Shown here: piece after piece, positions 53,049 through 62,078 of the stretch
Layout: every line of letters starts with the position of its first letter
Numbering within the stretch: position 1 is the stretch's first letter
NCBI GenBank assembly: GCA_963742405.1
Contig: CAVUMB010000005.1
Coordinates: 1 to 64,000, forward strand
DNA: 64,000 nt
Reading direction: 5' to 3'
Origin: JAGVSR01 sp963742405
GTDB taxonomy: Bacteria > Pseudomonadota > Alphaproteobacteria > Rhizobiales > Hyphomicrobiaceae
Program-made: the position numbers and the translations under genes
Notes under the pieces: model-generated
The model's input: only the letters and a program-made list of their open reading frames with translations
What the model was told of the DNA's origin: nothing
Database searches by the model: none

Positions 53049-55004
53049 TTAAGACCTTGGTCGCTGCGCCAGAGCTTTACGAAGCTCCTCCGAAAGATAA
53101 GGCAGAAAGAAAAGACTGCCAGCGGCGTTGAGATGATCGTTGTCGGAGTAGAAAAGCCGCCCGCCGGCCTCGACCGTGCAGCGCTCCGCCGGGCAGAAGG
53201 CGATCGTCGGATCGATCCTCACAAGGGGGGACTTTGCAGCCGCTCGTTGCAGCATATCGGACATGGTGCGCTGCATCTTCTGGTGCTTCGACTTTCGCGC
53301 CGCCACCGTGTCGAGCGGTAGCCCAAGGCGCATCAAAACCAAGGACGAGGAGGGCAGGTCGCCGGCGTTTTCCGGCATTTGTTCGACAACGACGGGAAGT
53401 GCGCCTGTCTCGGCGATCCGTCGCAGCGTGCGATCGAGCCCATCTTCGAATATCGCAAGGCTTGTTGTCCGATCATTCGCCACGCGATCACGATCGGAAA
53501 AAAGCTGACGACCCGTCACGGTGTAAACGGACCAGCGCGCGGCGAGAATGACGATGCGCGGCTTCGTTTGGGCAAGAAACGCCATCGCTTCTTCTGCAAA
53601 CTGCGGACAGAGTTGCTGCACGTCTTTGCCCCGCCAGACACCCACGAGCGGCGCACAATCCGCGCGCAATGCAAATCCGGCTGTCAGTCCCTGCTCTTGC
53701 GCGAACTGGCGTACCGCCGGCACCAGTGACTGCGCATGACTGTCGCCCATCAAGACGATGTCGAGCGGTCGGCCGTCGGCAGCATGGCAGAACCGGTTGG
53801 GTTGCGCGCCCGTCACGAAGCACAGCCCGGGATCCGGGATGTGCTGGGACGCCACTGCAGCCATGTTTTCCGCTCCCGCCGGAAATCGGCCGGGCCACCC
53901 GCCGCTCCGCCAGACGAGGCCACCGAAAGTCAGACTGGCCGCCGTCGTGGCAGCCAGCAGTCCGGCAAGCGCCTGTCGGCCGGCTATTGTTGTGTGCCGC
54001 CGGAACGGCATCTCGACGGCGTGATAGGACAGAGCCGCAGCCAAAAAGCTGAGGATGATTGCGATGACTTTCGTCAAATCGTTGGGGTCGAACACAACGA
54101 CGTTCAATGCCCCGATGATCGGCCAATGCCAAAGATAGAGCGAATATGAGATCCGTCCGGTATAGACCGCCGGTGCTGCTTGCAGGAAGCTTAGGATCGG
54201 GTCACGGCGCGCGGGCGAAGCGGCGAGCAGAAGCAAGGTTCCCGCAACCGGTGGCAGAGCCGCAGCACCTGGAAAAACGGTCGCCGGCCCGTACGTGAGA
54301 ACCGGCCCAAGGATCAGTGAAAGGCCCACAACACGCAAGACTGTCGAGTAGTGTGCCAGTCGCTTTGCAACAGCGGGCGATAGAGCTAACAGCGCTCCGG
54401 CCAGCAATTCCCAGATCCGCGTCAACGAAGAATAAAAAGCAAGGTCTGTCTGCCCATCTCTGAGCAGGAACTGCGCATAGACGAGGCTCACGACGGCAAC
54501 ACCGGACAGAACCCACAGCCTGACGCCGGGGCGGCCGGCCAGAACAAGCAAAAGCAGCGGAAAAAAGAGATAGAACTGCTCTTCGACGGCAAGCGACCAG
54601 GTGTGCAGCAGCGGTGTCGTCGCATCCGCGCCCGCGAAGTAGCCGCGCGTCGCGTAGAAGAACCAATTCGACGTGTAGGTCGTGAAAGCAATGAGGCTCT
54701 GACCGTACTCGAGAAACCGATCGCTCGTATAGAAGGCCGTGGCGAAGAGTGCGGTGAAAGCGATGACGGGAATGGTTGCGGGCAGCAGCCGCCGGATGCG
54801 CCGTTCGTAGAAGCGGCCGAGCGAGAATGTCCCTTTGTCGATGTCGGCAGCGATCAGCGAGGTAATGAGGAAACCGGAGATGACAAAGAAGACATCGACC
54901 CCCACATAGCCGCCCGACCAGCCATCGAACCCGACATGAAACAGCAGCACGGCTATGATTGACACGGCCCTGAGGCCGTCGATATCGGTTCGGTATGTGA
55001 TCAT
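53049..55004 (-). CDS. Acyltransferase 3 / SGNH O-acetyltransferase (OafB type)
   Basis: 651 residues. An N-terminal membrane domain of about ten helices (YRTDIDGLRAVSIIAVLLFH, FFVISGFLITSLI, HTWSLAVEEQFYLFFPLLLL) moves acyl groups across the membrane. A C-terminal periplasmic SGNH domain has IVLMGDSHAQSLVPAV and the late DNDHLNAAG. It acylates surface polysaccharides. ATG 55004 (MITYRTDIDGLRA) fits the family start. Confidence 0.9.
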   Translation of the reverse strand: MITYRTDIDGLRAVSIIAVLLFHVGFDGWSGGYVGVDVFFVISGFLITSLIAADIDKGTFSLGRFYERRIRRLLPATIPVIAFTALFATAFYTSDRFLEYGQSLIAFTTYTSNWFFYATRGYFAGADATTPLLHTWSLAVEEQFYLFFPLLLLVLAGRPGVRLWVLSGVAVVSLVYAQFLLRDGQTDLAFYSSLTRIWELLAGALLALSPAVAKRLAHYSTVLRVVGLSLILGPVLTYGPATVFPGAAALPPVAGTLLLLAASPARRDPILSFLQAAPAVYTGRISYSLYLWHWPIIGALNVVVFDPNDLTKVIAIILSFLAAALSYHAVEMPFRRHTTIAGRQALAGLLAATTAASLTFGGLVWRSGGWPGRFPAGAENMAAVASQHIPDPGLCFVTGAQPNRFCHAADGRPLDIVLMGDSHAQSLVPAVRQFAQEQGLTAGFALRADCAPLVGVWRGKDVQQLCPQFAEEAMAFLAQTKPRIVILAARWSVYTVTGRQLFSDRDRVANDRTTSLAIFEDGLDRTLRRIAETGALPVVVEQMPENAGDLPSSSLVLMRLGLPLDTVAARKSKHQKMQRTMSDMLQRAAAKSPLVRIDPTIAFCPAERCTVEAGGRLFYSDNDHLNAAGSLFFLPYLSEELRKALAQRPRS

Positions 55005-55180
55005 CGGCAAGGGGCTTGAGTGCCGGGCCGTGGCGGTGGCCAAGCGCTGGACTGATGCCAATTCATCGGTCACGCAGCGACTTATGTCCATCCTCAATCA
55101 GTGGTTATGGACTTTGGCTGGCGCTTCGCCCAAAACTGGACGTCCGCTCAGGCGAGCGGCTGGAAACCGAGGGGATAAAG

Positions 55181-56029
55181 TTGACCGGGCCTCTGATCGA
55201 TGAAGCCTCCAGGTCGGCCGAACCTGGAAACGCCGTTGCCAGCGGGGCACGTATCGTCCGCGCGTGCGCGGTATGTTCCGGCACGGCGGTAACGCTTCTG
55301 CCGCAGTACACGACCAGCGATTGGCCGGTCGTGACATGCCAAAGCTGCGGCTTCGTCTTCCTTCACGAAGTGCCCGGCGAGGCCGCCCTGGTCGAAGACT
55401 TTGCTTGGGAAAAGACGTTCCTCGCCGAGCGCGAGCGACGCGAGAAGCGGGCCTTGAGTGGGCTCGATAAGAAGACGCGCTGGCGATTGAAATTCGGCAA
55501 AATGCAGGATCAATTCTATCGGGGCGCGACCATCGGCAAGGTGGGCAATGTCCTCGACATCGGCTGTGGCGGCAGTTGCCGGTTACCCGATGGCGTGACG
55601 CCGTTCGGCATCGAAGTCTCCGAAGCCCTCGCGCGCCAGGCGGACGAAAAGTTCCGAGCGCGCGGCGGTTATGTTGTCTGCGCGCCGGCGCGTGCAGCCC
55701 TTGATAGCTTCGTCGACGGACATTTCTCCGCGATGGTCATGCGCTCCTACCTCGAACACGAAGAAAATCCTGGCCCCGTTCTAGAATTGGCCTACCGCAA
55801 GTTGGCACCGCGCGGCGCCATTTACGTCCGCGTGCCGAATTACGGTTCAGTGAACCGTCGCATCATGGGAGCCAAATGGTGCGGCTTTCGCTTCCCCGAT
55901 CACGTCAATTATTTCACAGAACAATCATTGCGCGCGCTCGCCGCTAAAGCGGGCTTCTCTTACCGCAGGCGCAACAAGGCTTCCCTCTTCGACGACAACC
56001 TGCTCGTCGTTCTGACACGCCCTGCTTGA
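55181..56029 (+). CDS. Class I SAM-dependent methyltransferase with zinc-binding N-terminus
   Basis: 282 residues from the TTG at 55181. Two Cys pairs (CAVCSGTAVTL and VTCQSCGFVF) form a likely zinc ribbon before a Rossmann methyltransferase with NVLDIGCGG and a later MRSYLEHEENPGPVLELAYR. Relatives modify sugars or other small metabolites. The TTG start is chosen for GAGGGG seven bases upstream; no ATG suits. It diverges from the acyltransferase. Confidence 0.75.
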   Translation: MTGPLIDEASRSAEPGNAVASGARIVRACAVCSGTAVTLLPQYTTSDWPVVTCQSCGFVFLHEVPGEAALVEDFAWEKTFLAERERREKRALSGLDKKTRWRLKFGKMQDQFYRGATIGKVGNVLDIGCGGSCRLPDGVTPFGIEVSEALARQADEKFRARGGYVVCAPARAALDSFVDGHFSAMVMRSYLEHEENPGPVLELAYRKLAPRGAIYVRVPNYGSVNRRIMGAKWCGFRFPDHVNYFTEQSLRALAAKAGFSYRRRNKASLFDDNLLVVLTRPA

Positions 56030-56052
56030 ACCGAAATCGAGCAGACGCAGCC

Positions 56053-56367
56053 TCAAGCGAAGTGTTCGGGCCGGATGACATGCACATCCGACACGGTGAC
56101 GACGCCGATCTGCCGCGAGACGAGCTTGAACAGCGGTTCGAGGACCTCGTTGACGCGCGTTTCGTCGAGAATGCAGATGATCATCACCAAGGCCCCGGCA
56201 CGCCCGACAACGCCGTCACGATGCCAGGCACCGTCCTTGCCCCGCCCCGCGAGCGCTGAAAGAACGGTGTAACCGCTGACGCCCTGTTGATCGAGGAGCG
56301 ACAGCACGCGCTGCATCAGCGGGGCCTCGACCATGATATCGATGCGCTTCTTGGGATAAGTTTGCAT
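56053..56367 (-). CDS. sbtB: PII-like protein, SbtB type
   Basis: 104 residues of the PII fold: KKRIDIMVEAPLMQRVLSLL, SGYTVLSALAGRGKDG, ALVMIICILDETRVNEVLEP. In cyanobacteria SbtB senses adenine nucleotides and controls SbtA. Here it lies ten bases after sbtA in the same operon, supporting the same role. No C-terminal Cys pair is seen. Confidence 0.85.
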   Translation of the reverse strand: MQTYPKKRIDIMVEAPLMQRVLSLLDQQGVSGYTVLSALAGRGKDGAWHRDGVVGRAGALVMIICILDETRVNEVLEPLFKLVSRQIGVVTVSDVHVIRPEHFA

Positions 56368-56377
56368 GACCGTATCC

Positions 56378-57343
56378 TCAGTGGAGAGCTGTCGCGAGCG
56401 AGAGATAAAGCGGGATCCCGATCGTCAAGTTGAACGGAAAGGTGACGCCGAGCGATAGTGGCAGGTAAATCGCCGGCCGCGCCTCCGGCAGGGCAAGCCG
56501 CAGTGCGGCGGGAACGGCGATGTAGGATGCACTGGCCGCAAGCGTGATCATGAGTGCGGTGCCCCCCGTCGAAAGTCCAACGGCGAGGGCAGCCAGGGCG
56601 CCGAGCGTCGCGCCAATGAGCGGCATGTACAGTCCGAACAGGATGACGGGCCAAGTCAGATGTTTGCGACCTTCACGCAAACCGCGGCCGGCAATAACGC
56701 CCATATCCAGAAGGAACAGGCAGAGAATACCTTTGAACGGGTCGACGATGAAGGCGGATATCGCCTTCATGCCCGGCTCCCCGGTCACAATGCCGATCAT
56801 GAAGGCTCCGACCAGAAGCACGATCGATCCGTTGAGAAGAACTTCCCGCAGCGTCGTCGCGTCCATGCGCTTGTCGCCGGTGTGCGCCAGCCACAGCGCG
56901 GCCATGATGGCGGGCGTTTCCATCGCTGCCGCCACCGCGACCATGTAGCCTTCAAATGCAATGCCGCTGGCCTCTAACGCCTGCGTGGCGGCAAGAAAAG
57001 TAACGATCGAGATCGAGCCATAGTGCGCGGCGACGGCCGCCGCGTCGACCCGCGGCAGATTGCTCGTGGCAACAAGCAAACGGAAGGCGATCAACGGAAT
57101 GAGCGCGCTCAGCGCCACGCCGGCCAGCATGGCGAGGCCGAGCTTGCCATCAAACCCATGCTGAGCGACACCGACGCCGCCCTTGAAGCCGATCGCCAGC
57201 ATCAAATAGAGCGACATTCCCTTGGCGATGGACTCCGGGATCGACAAATCGGATCGCGCCAGCGTGGCGACCAGGCCGAGAACGAAAAAAAGGACCATCG
57301 GCGACAGCAGGTTGGCGGCGGCTAGATCGAGTGCTGACCCCAT
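56378..57343 (-). CDS. sbtA: Sodium-dependent bicarbonate transporter SbtA
   Basis: 321 residues, about ten membrane helices. PMVLFFVLGLVATLARSDLS, IPESIAKGMSLYLMLAIGFK, AHYGSISIVTFLAATQALE and ITLAASASYIAVPAALRLAL are typical of the SbtA family. It brings bicarbonate into the cell with sodium. Operon with sbtB, divergent from a LysR gene, and near ccr, which consumes CO2. Confidence 0.9.
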   Translation of the reverse strand: MGSALDLAAANLLSPMVLFFVLGLVATLARSDLSIPESIAKGMSLYLMLAIGFKGGVGVAQHGFDGKLGLAMLAGVALSALIPLIAFRLLVATSNLPRVDAAAVAAHYGSISIVTFLAATQALEASGIAFEGYMVAVAAAMETPAIMAALWLAHTGDKRMDATTLREVLLNGSIVLLVGAFMIGIVTGEPGMKAISAFIVDPFKGILCLFLLDMGVIAGRGLREGRKHLTWPVILFGLYMPLIGATLGALAALAVGLSTGGTALMITLAASASYIAVPAALRLALPEARPAIYLPLSLGVTFPFNLTIGIPLYLSLATALH

Positions 57344-57497
57344 GCGTCGGGTTCCTTGTTTGTGAATTGAGGTGCCGAACTGCGATTATTGCAGCGCGAT
57401 ATTGCGGCTCTGTCTGGCCGGATAAATCTAACGTGTGACCACTGGAAATTGATAATTGAGGTTCCTACTATCAGGCAAGTCAATCATAGGATAGGCC

Positions 57498-58355
57498 ATG
57501 CCAAAAACCCTCGTAAATCTCGATATCGACTTGCTCCGCACCTTTGCGGTCATAGCCACCGAGCGCAACTTCACCCGCGCGGCAGAGCGTCTCATGCGCC
57601 AACAGTCGACGGTTTCGCTGCAAATCAAGCGGCTGGAGGACGCGCTTGGGCAGCGGCTGCTCGACCGCAATCCCCGTTCGGTCGAATTGACGCCGGAAGG
57701 CGAAGCGGTGCTCGACTACGCGCAAAAAATCCTCGACCTCAATGACCAGGTGGTTTCATTGACGCACGAACCGCAGATGCATGGGACCGTTCGGCTCGGC
57801 ACGCCGGAAGATTTCGCAACTCAGCACCTCCCCGACATCCTTGCCCGTTTTATCCAAGCCTATCCGTCTGTCGCACTCGAAGTCACTTGCGACCTGACAC
57901 TGAACCTCGCGCAGGGCTTTAGATCCGGGCGGTTTGACATCGTGCTGTTGAAGCGCGAGCGGTCGAGCGGCAGCGGCGGCGTGCGTGTTTGGCGCGAACC
58001 ACTGGTCTGGGTGGCTGGCCATCATGACTATGTGCATGGCAAGAGCGCCTTGCCCCTCGTCGTATCGCCTGAGCCGTGCGTCTACCGCAAGCGCGCCACC
58101 AAATCGCTCGATCGCGCCCGCCGTCCCTGGCGCATCGCATACACCTGCGGTTCGCTCGCCGGCTCGATTGCAGCCGTGCAGGCGGGGCTGGGTGTTTCGG
58201 TTTTGCCAAAAGAAATGGTGCCCAGTGGGCTTCACGTCATCGACGGCGGCCCTTTGCCCGATCTGAAAGATACCGAGATCGCCCTATTGTCCGGCCCCAG
58301 TCTGAAGCCACCGGTGGCCAGATTGCGAGATCACATCGTGCGCTGCCTGGGTTGA
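57498..58355 (+). CDS. LysR-type transcriptional regulator
   Basis: 285 residues. Helix-turn-helix FAVIATERNFTRAAERLMR to STVSLQIKRLEDALGQRLLD, then an effector domain (LGTPEDFATQHLPDILARFI). It is divergent from sbtA-sbtB and upstream of ccr, so it may control one or both. The 57344-57497 gap has AATTGAGGT.CC twice (57365 and 57454) and a TGATA-N14-TATCA repeat (57450-57473) overlapping the second. Confidence 0.88.
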   Translation: MPKTLVNLDIDLLRTFAVIATERNFTRAAERLMRQQSTVSLQIKRLEDALGQRLLDRNPRSVELTPEGEAVLDYAQKILDLNDQVVSLTHEPQMHGTVRLGTPEDFATQHLPDILARFIQAYPSVALEVTCDLTLNLAQGFRSGRFDIVLLKRERSSGSGGVRVWREPLVWVAGHHDYVHGKSALPLVVSPEPCVYRKRATKSLDRARRPWRIAYTCGSLAGSIAAVQAGLGVSVLPKEMVPSGLHVIDGGPLPDLKDTEIALLSGPSLKPPVARLRDHIVRCLG

Positions 58356-58364
58356 TGAATAATC

Positions 58365-58394
58365 ATGCAATCATTGTTGAATGTAATGATGCAT
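58365..58394. promoter_or_regulatory. Inverted repeat upstream of ccr
   Basis: ATGCAATCATT (58365-58375) and AATGATGCAT (58385-58394) pair except for one extra A, in an AT-rich part of the 58356-58539 gap. A candidate operator for ccr. The LysR gene ends ten bases before it. Confidence 0.45.
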
Positions 58395-58539
58395 ATAAAG
58401 ACATTTCATTTCTCGCGTATGCAGCAATCTCGTAGCTTCCGCCGCCTTGAAGCGTGCCGCGACGGCAATGCGTCGGTTCTCGTGATGGACTCCGTCCATC
58501 CCGCGCAAGCCTCGCCGTGGTGATCATCAGGAGCGAGCC

Positions 58540-59859
58540 GTGGCCCACTCTGCAACTGCCATGAAAACGGATTTTGGAATGCAAGCCCCTGCCGTTCTGC
58601 CGGCCAAAAAAGATCTCTATGAAGTCGGCGAAATTCCCCCGCTCGGCCACGTGCCAAAAACCATGTATGCATGGTCGATCCGCCGCGAGCGTCACGGTCC
58701 GCCCGATACTGCGATGCAGATCGAGGTGTTGCCGACCTGGGAACTCGACAGCCACGACGTGCTCGTTCTCGTGATGGCTGCCGGCGTCAATTACAATGGC
58801 GTGTGGGCTTGCCTCGGCCAGCCGATTTCCATGTTCGACGTTCACGGCGCGCCCTATCTCGTCACGGGATCGGACGCGGCCGGCATCGTGTGGGCGGTGG
58901 GCTCGGCGGTGAAGCGGTGGAAAGTCGGCGATGAAGTCGTCGTCCATTGTAACCAGGATGATGGCGATGACGAGGAGTGCAACGGCGGCGATCCGATGCT
59001 GTCGCCCTCGCAGCGCATCTGGGGTTATGAAACACCTGATGGCTCTTTCGGGCAGTTCGCCCGCGTTCAAGATCGTCAGCTGTTGCCGCGGCCGAAGCAT
59101 CTCACGTGGGAGGAGAGCGCCTGCTACATGCTCACGCTCGCCACCGCTTATCGGATGCTGTTCGGTCACCGTCCGCATACCCTGCGACCAGGACATAATG
59201 TGCTGGTCTGGGGCGCGTCGGGTGGCATCGGCTCAATGGCGGTGCAACTCTGTTCAACCGCCGGCGCTAATGCGATCGGTGTCGTGTCGGAGCCCGACAA
59301 GAACGACTTCGTATTGCAACTCGGCGCCCGTGCTGTCTTGAACCGCAAGGATTTCAATTGCTGGGGCCAGATGCCCACAGTCGGCACGCCCGAATATCAG
59401 ACGTGGTTCAAGGAAGCGCGCAAGTTCGGCGCCGCGATTTGGAACGTCACCGGCAAGGGCAATAACGTCGATCTGGTGTTCGAGCATCCCGGCGAAGCGA
59501 CGTTCCCGGTCTCGGTATTCTGCGTCAAGCGTGGCGGCATGGTCGTCATCTGCGCGGGCACTACGGGCTATAATTTGACGATCGATGCGCGCTATCTGTG
59601 GATGCACCAGAAGCGCGTTCAGGGTTCGCACTTTGCCAACCTCAACCAAGCCTCGCTCGCCAATCGCCTCGTTATCGACCGTCGTGTCGATCCGTGCATG
59701 TCGGAGGTTTTTTCCTGGGAAAACATTCCCAAGGCGCACATGCGCATGTACCGCAACGAACACAAACCTGGCAACATGGCCGCACTCGTTGGCGCGCCGG
59801 TCACTGGGCTGCGCACGTTCGAAGATACCCTCGAGGCAAGCCGCGCGCGTTTTGGCTGA
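58540..59859 (+). CDS. ccr: Crotonyl-CoA carboxylase/reductase
   Basis: 439 residues, zinc-free MDR fold. GVNYNGVWACLGQPISMFDV, RIWGYETPDGSFGQFARVQD, VLVWGASGGIGSMAVQLCS, EHPGEATFPVSVFCVKRGGM and QGSHFANLNQASLANRLV align well with alphaproteobacterial Ccr. It joins CO2 to crotonyl-CoA with NADPH, making ethylmalonyl-CoA for acetate assimilation. GTG start has AGGAG six bases upstream. No other pathway gene is in the window. Confidence 0.93.
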   Translation: MAHSATAMKTDFGMQAPAVLPAKKDLYEVGEIPPLGHVPKTMYAWSIRRERHGPPDTAMQIEVLPTWELDSHDVLVLVMAAGVNYNGVWACLGQPISMFDVHGAPYLVTGSDAAGIVWAVGSAVKRWKVGDEVVVHCNQDDGDDEECNGGDPMLSPSQRIWGYETPDGSFGQFARVQDRQLLPRPKHLTWEESACYMLTLATAYRMLFGHRPHTLRPGHNVLVWGASGGIGSMAVQLCSTAGANAIGVVSEPDKNDFVLQLGARAVLNRKDFNCWGQMPTVGTPEYQTWFKEARKFGAAIWNVTGKGNNVDLVFEHPGEATFPVSVFCVKRGGMVVICAGTTGYNLTIDARYLWMHQKRVQGSHFANLNQASLANRLVIDRRVDPCMSEVFSWENIPKAHMRMYRNEHKPGNMAALVGAPVTGLRTFEDTLEASRARFG

Positions 59860-59979
59860 CATCATCGCTCCGACATTGAAAGCGATGCCTGTTGATGATG
59901 GGGAACATTCGTCCAGCTGAAGTCTTGTTTGATTGCGTGAAACCTAAGCGACAGAGCCTACGGCTCGAAAGGTTAGCTC

Positions 59980-60297
59980 ATGGCATGGTTTTGGGATCAA
60001 AGTCCCCTCGGAGCCCGCAGCAGTTATCTGCCGACTTCACTTGAGCCCGCGGCCCTTTCCGAATGGGTCCGCGAACGGCGCCGCAATCTCCCCCGATCAA
60101 GGATCGCACGGACGTTGTTGGGCATCACGTTCATTGTCGGCGGTGTATTCAGTTTCCTGCCGATACTCGGCATCTGGATGCTGCCACTCGGCTTGGTCAT
60201 TCTGTCTGTCGATTGGCCCATCATTCGCCGCTTGCGCCGGCAAGCCGAAGTGAACCTTGTGCGCTGGTGGAAGTCGCGCCAATCCGTCGGGACCTAG
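59980..60297 (+). CDS. Small membrane protein of unknown function
   Basis: 105 residues. Basic N-terminal part (SEWVRERRRNLPRSRIART), then two close membrane helices (LLGITFIVGGVFSFLPILG and MLPLGLVILSVDWPII) and a basic tail. The layout resembles the PGPGW-type transmembrane family, though that motif is not clear. Its TAG stop overlaps the stop of the convergent allophanate hydrolase gene. Confidence 0.65.
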   Translation: MAWFWDQSPLGARSSYLPTSLEPAALSEWVRERRRNLPRSRIARTLLGITFIVGGVFSFLPILGIWMLPLGLVILSVDWPIIRRLRRQAEVNLVRWWKSRQSVGT

Positions 60298-62078
60298 GCC
60301 GTCCTTGAACCGAGCCACGCGCGCCATCCTCCGTGGCGCGTAATGTTCTCTGCGTCATGAACCGCGTGCTGCTCGCATAAGAAACATTTCACATGAGTGC
60401 CATCGGCAAGTTTGACCGTTCCGATGCCCAGCGGCGCTGGTATGAGCGCGACGAATGAACCGAACGCCGCGTTGTCCATCTCCCAGATTTCTACTTCGAT
60501 GTGTCCCAATCCCTTGCCGTCATAGACGAGGCCGGGCTTCGCTGGCGTAGTGTTGGCAAGCGCGTAAAAGCTGTATCCAGGCGCCGTGCGGTGCGAGCGC
60601 ACGAGGCGAGCATTGCGTTCGGTCAGTTGCCAATTGAGGGGCTGCCCGGTCAGATGCGCGCCGACCACGGCAACCTCGATCCGCTTCGATGGTTTCGTCG
60701 CGATGGCCGGTGTCGCGCCGAGCGGCATTGACGTTGCCCCAAGTCGGACGTCGTCCAGCGAACGATGCAGCGCATCACCGACGACGGCGAGCCGCGCATC
60801 GTCGAAGGCCCGCCCCATGATCGTGACACCGACGGGCAAGCCATTCGCCCGAAATCCAGCCGGCACTGCGATCGCCGACAGGTCCATGAGATTTGCGAAA
60901 TTGGTGTAGAGGCCGAGGTTCGAATTGAGGCGGACGGGATCGGCCAGGACTTCGCTGATTTTGTACGTGGTGGGCGCCGTGGGAAGGATCAGCACATCCA
61001 TCTTGGCCCATTCGGCTTCTGCGCGGCGGGTCAACTCCGCGAGTCGGTACAGTCCCTCGAACACGGCAACCGCTGAGATGTGCTCGGCGCCAAGGATGAT
61101 GCCGCGCACGACCTCGTTGATCGCGCCCGGCGATCGAGCGGCGAAGTTTTTGATCGCCGCGAGCCGCTCGGCGACCCACGGCCCGGAATAAAGCAGCGCC
61201 GCCGCCTCACGGAACGGCGCGAAGTTGAACGCAACGATTTCACAGCCGAGCCCGCGCAGCCGCTCGATGGCAAGCCGATAAAGTCGCTCGGTTTCGGTGT
61301 CGCCGCAATAGTCGAGCGGGTCGACCGGCACGCCGACCCGCAGGCCATTCGGTAATGGTTCGTAGTCGAGGCCGCGCGGCGGCGCGCGTGAATACGGTTC
61401 TTCCGCGTCGAAGCCTGACGCGACGTCGAGTACGCGCGCCGCATCGGCGCCGGTCAGGGCAAAGATCGAGATCGTGTCCTGAGTGCGGCAGGCGGGGACG
61501 ACGCCGCGGGCACTAAGAAGTCCTTTCGTCGGTTTCAATCCGACGATGTTGTTGAAAGCGGCAGGCACGCGGCCTGACCCTGCCGTATCCGTGCCGAGCG
61601 CGAACGAGACCAGACCTCCCGCCACTGCGACGGCCGAGCCGGAACTGGACCCGCCCGAAATGTAGTCGGGGTCGAAGACGCTTGAAGGAACACCGTAGGG
61701 CGAGCGCGTCCCGACGAGACCGGTCGCGAATTGGTCGAGGTTTGTTTTGCCGATCAGTATTGCGCCGGCCGTTTCCAGCTTTTCCACGACCGTAGCGCTG
61801 CGGTTCGGCGTGAAGGCAAATTCCGGGCAGCCACACGTCGTCGGCAGGCCGGCGACGTCGATGTTGTCTTTGACCGCGAAGGGAATGCCCCACAGCGGGC
61901 CTTTTGGCGCCGCCCTGAGTTTGGCGAACGCCTCGACGCGCGGCACGACGCTGATCCAAACCGGCGCCTCACCTTCCACGGTGATGCGATTATAAATGCA
62001 AGTCAGCACCGCTTCCGGCGTCAGCGTTCCCGTTGCGTAGGCTTGCGTCAGCGTGGCGATATCGAGCGAGACGATCAT
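60294..62078 (-). CDS. atzF: Allophanate hydrolase
   Basis: 594 residues. Amidase-signature domain with the Ser-Ser-Lys triad: AVKDNIDVAGLP (Lys), SGGSSSGSAVAVA and GTDTAGSGRVPAAFNNIVGL (Ser). A C-terminal AtzF-type domain follows (VAVVGAHLTGQPLNWQL to GWRAWLGSRTA). It splits allophanate to ammonia and CO2, the second step of ATP-dependent urea breakdown. ATG 62078 overlaps the end of the urea carboxylase gene (ATGA), so the two are coupled. Confidence 0.93.
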   Translation of the reverse strand: MIVSLDIATLTQAYATGTLTPEAVLTCIYNRITVEGEAPVWISVVPRVEAFAKLRAAPKGPLWGIPFAVKDNIDVAGLPTTCGCPEFAFTPNRSATVVEKLETAGAILIGKTNLDQFATGLVGTRSPYGVPSSVFDPDYISGGSSSGSAVAVAGGLVSFALGTDTAGSGRVPAAFNNIVGLKPTKGLLSARGVVPACRTQDTISIFALTGADAARVLDVASGFDAEEPYSRAPPRGLDYEPLPNGLRVGVPVDPLDYCGDTETERLYRLAIERLRGLGCEIVAFNFAPFREAAALLYSGPWVAERLAAIKNFAARSPGAINEVVRGIILGAEHISAVAVFEGLYRLAELTRRAEAEWAKMDVLILPTAPTTYKISEVLADPVRLNSNLGLYTNFANLMDLSAIAVPAGFRANGLPVGVTIMGRAFDDARLAVVGDALHRSLDDVRLGATSMPLGATPAIATKPSKRIEVAVVGAHLTGQPLNWQLTERNARLVRSHRTAPGYSFYALANTTPAKPGLVYDGKGLGHIEVEIWEMDNAAFGSFVALIPAPLGIGTVKLADGTHVKCFLCEQHAVHDAENITRHGGWRAWLGSRTA

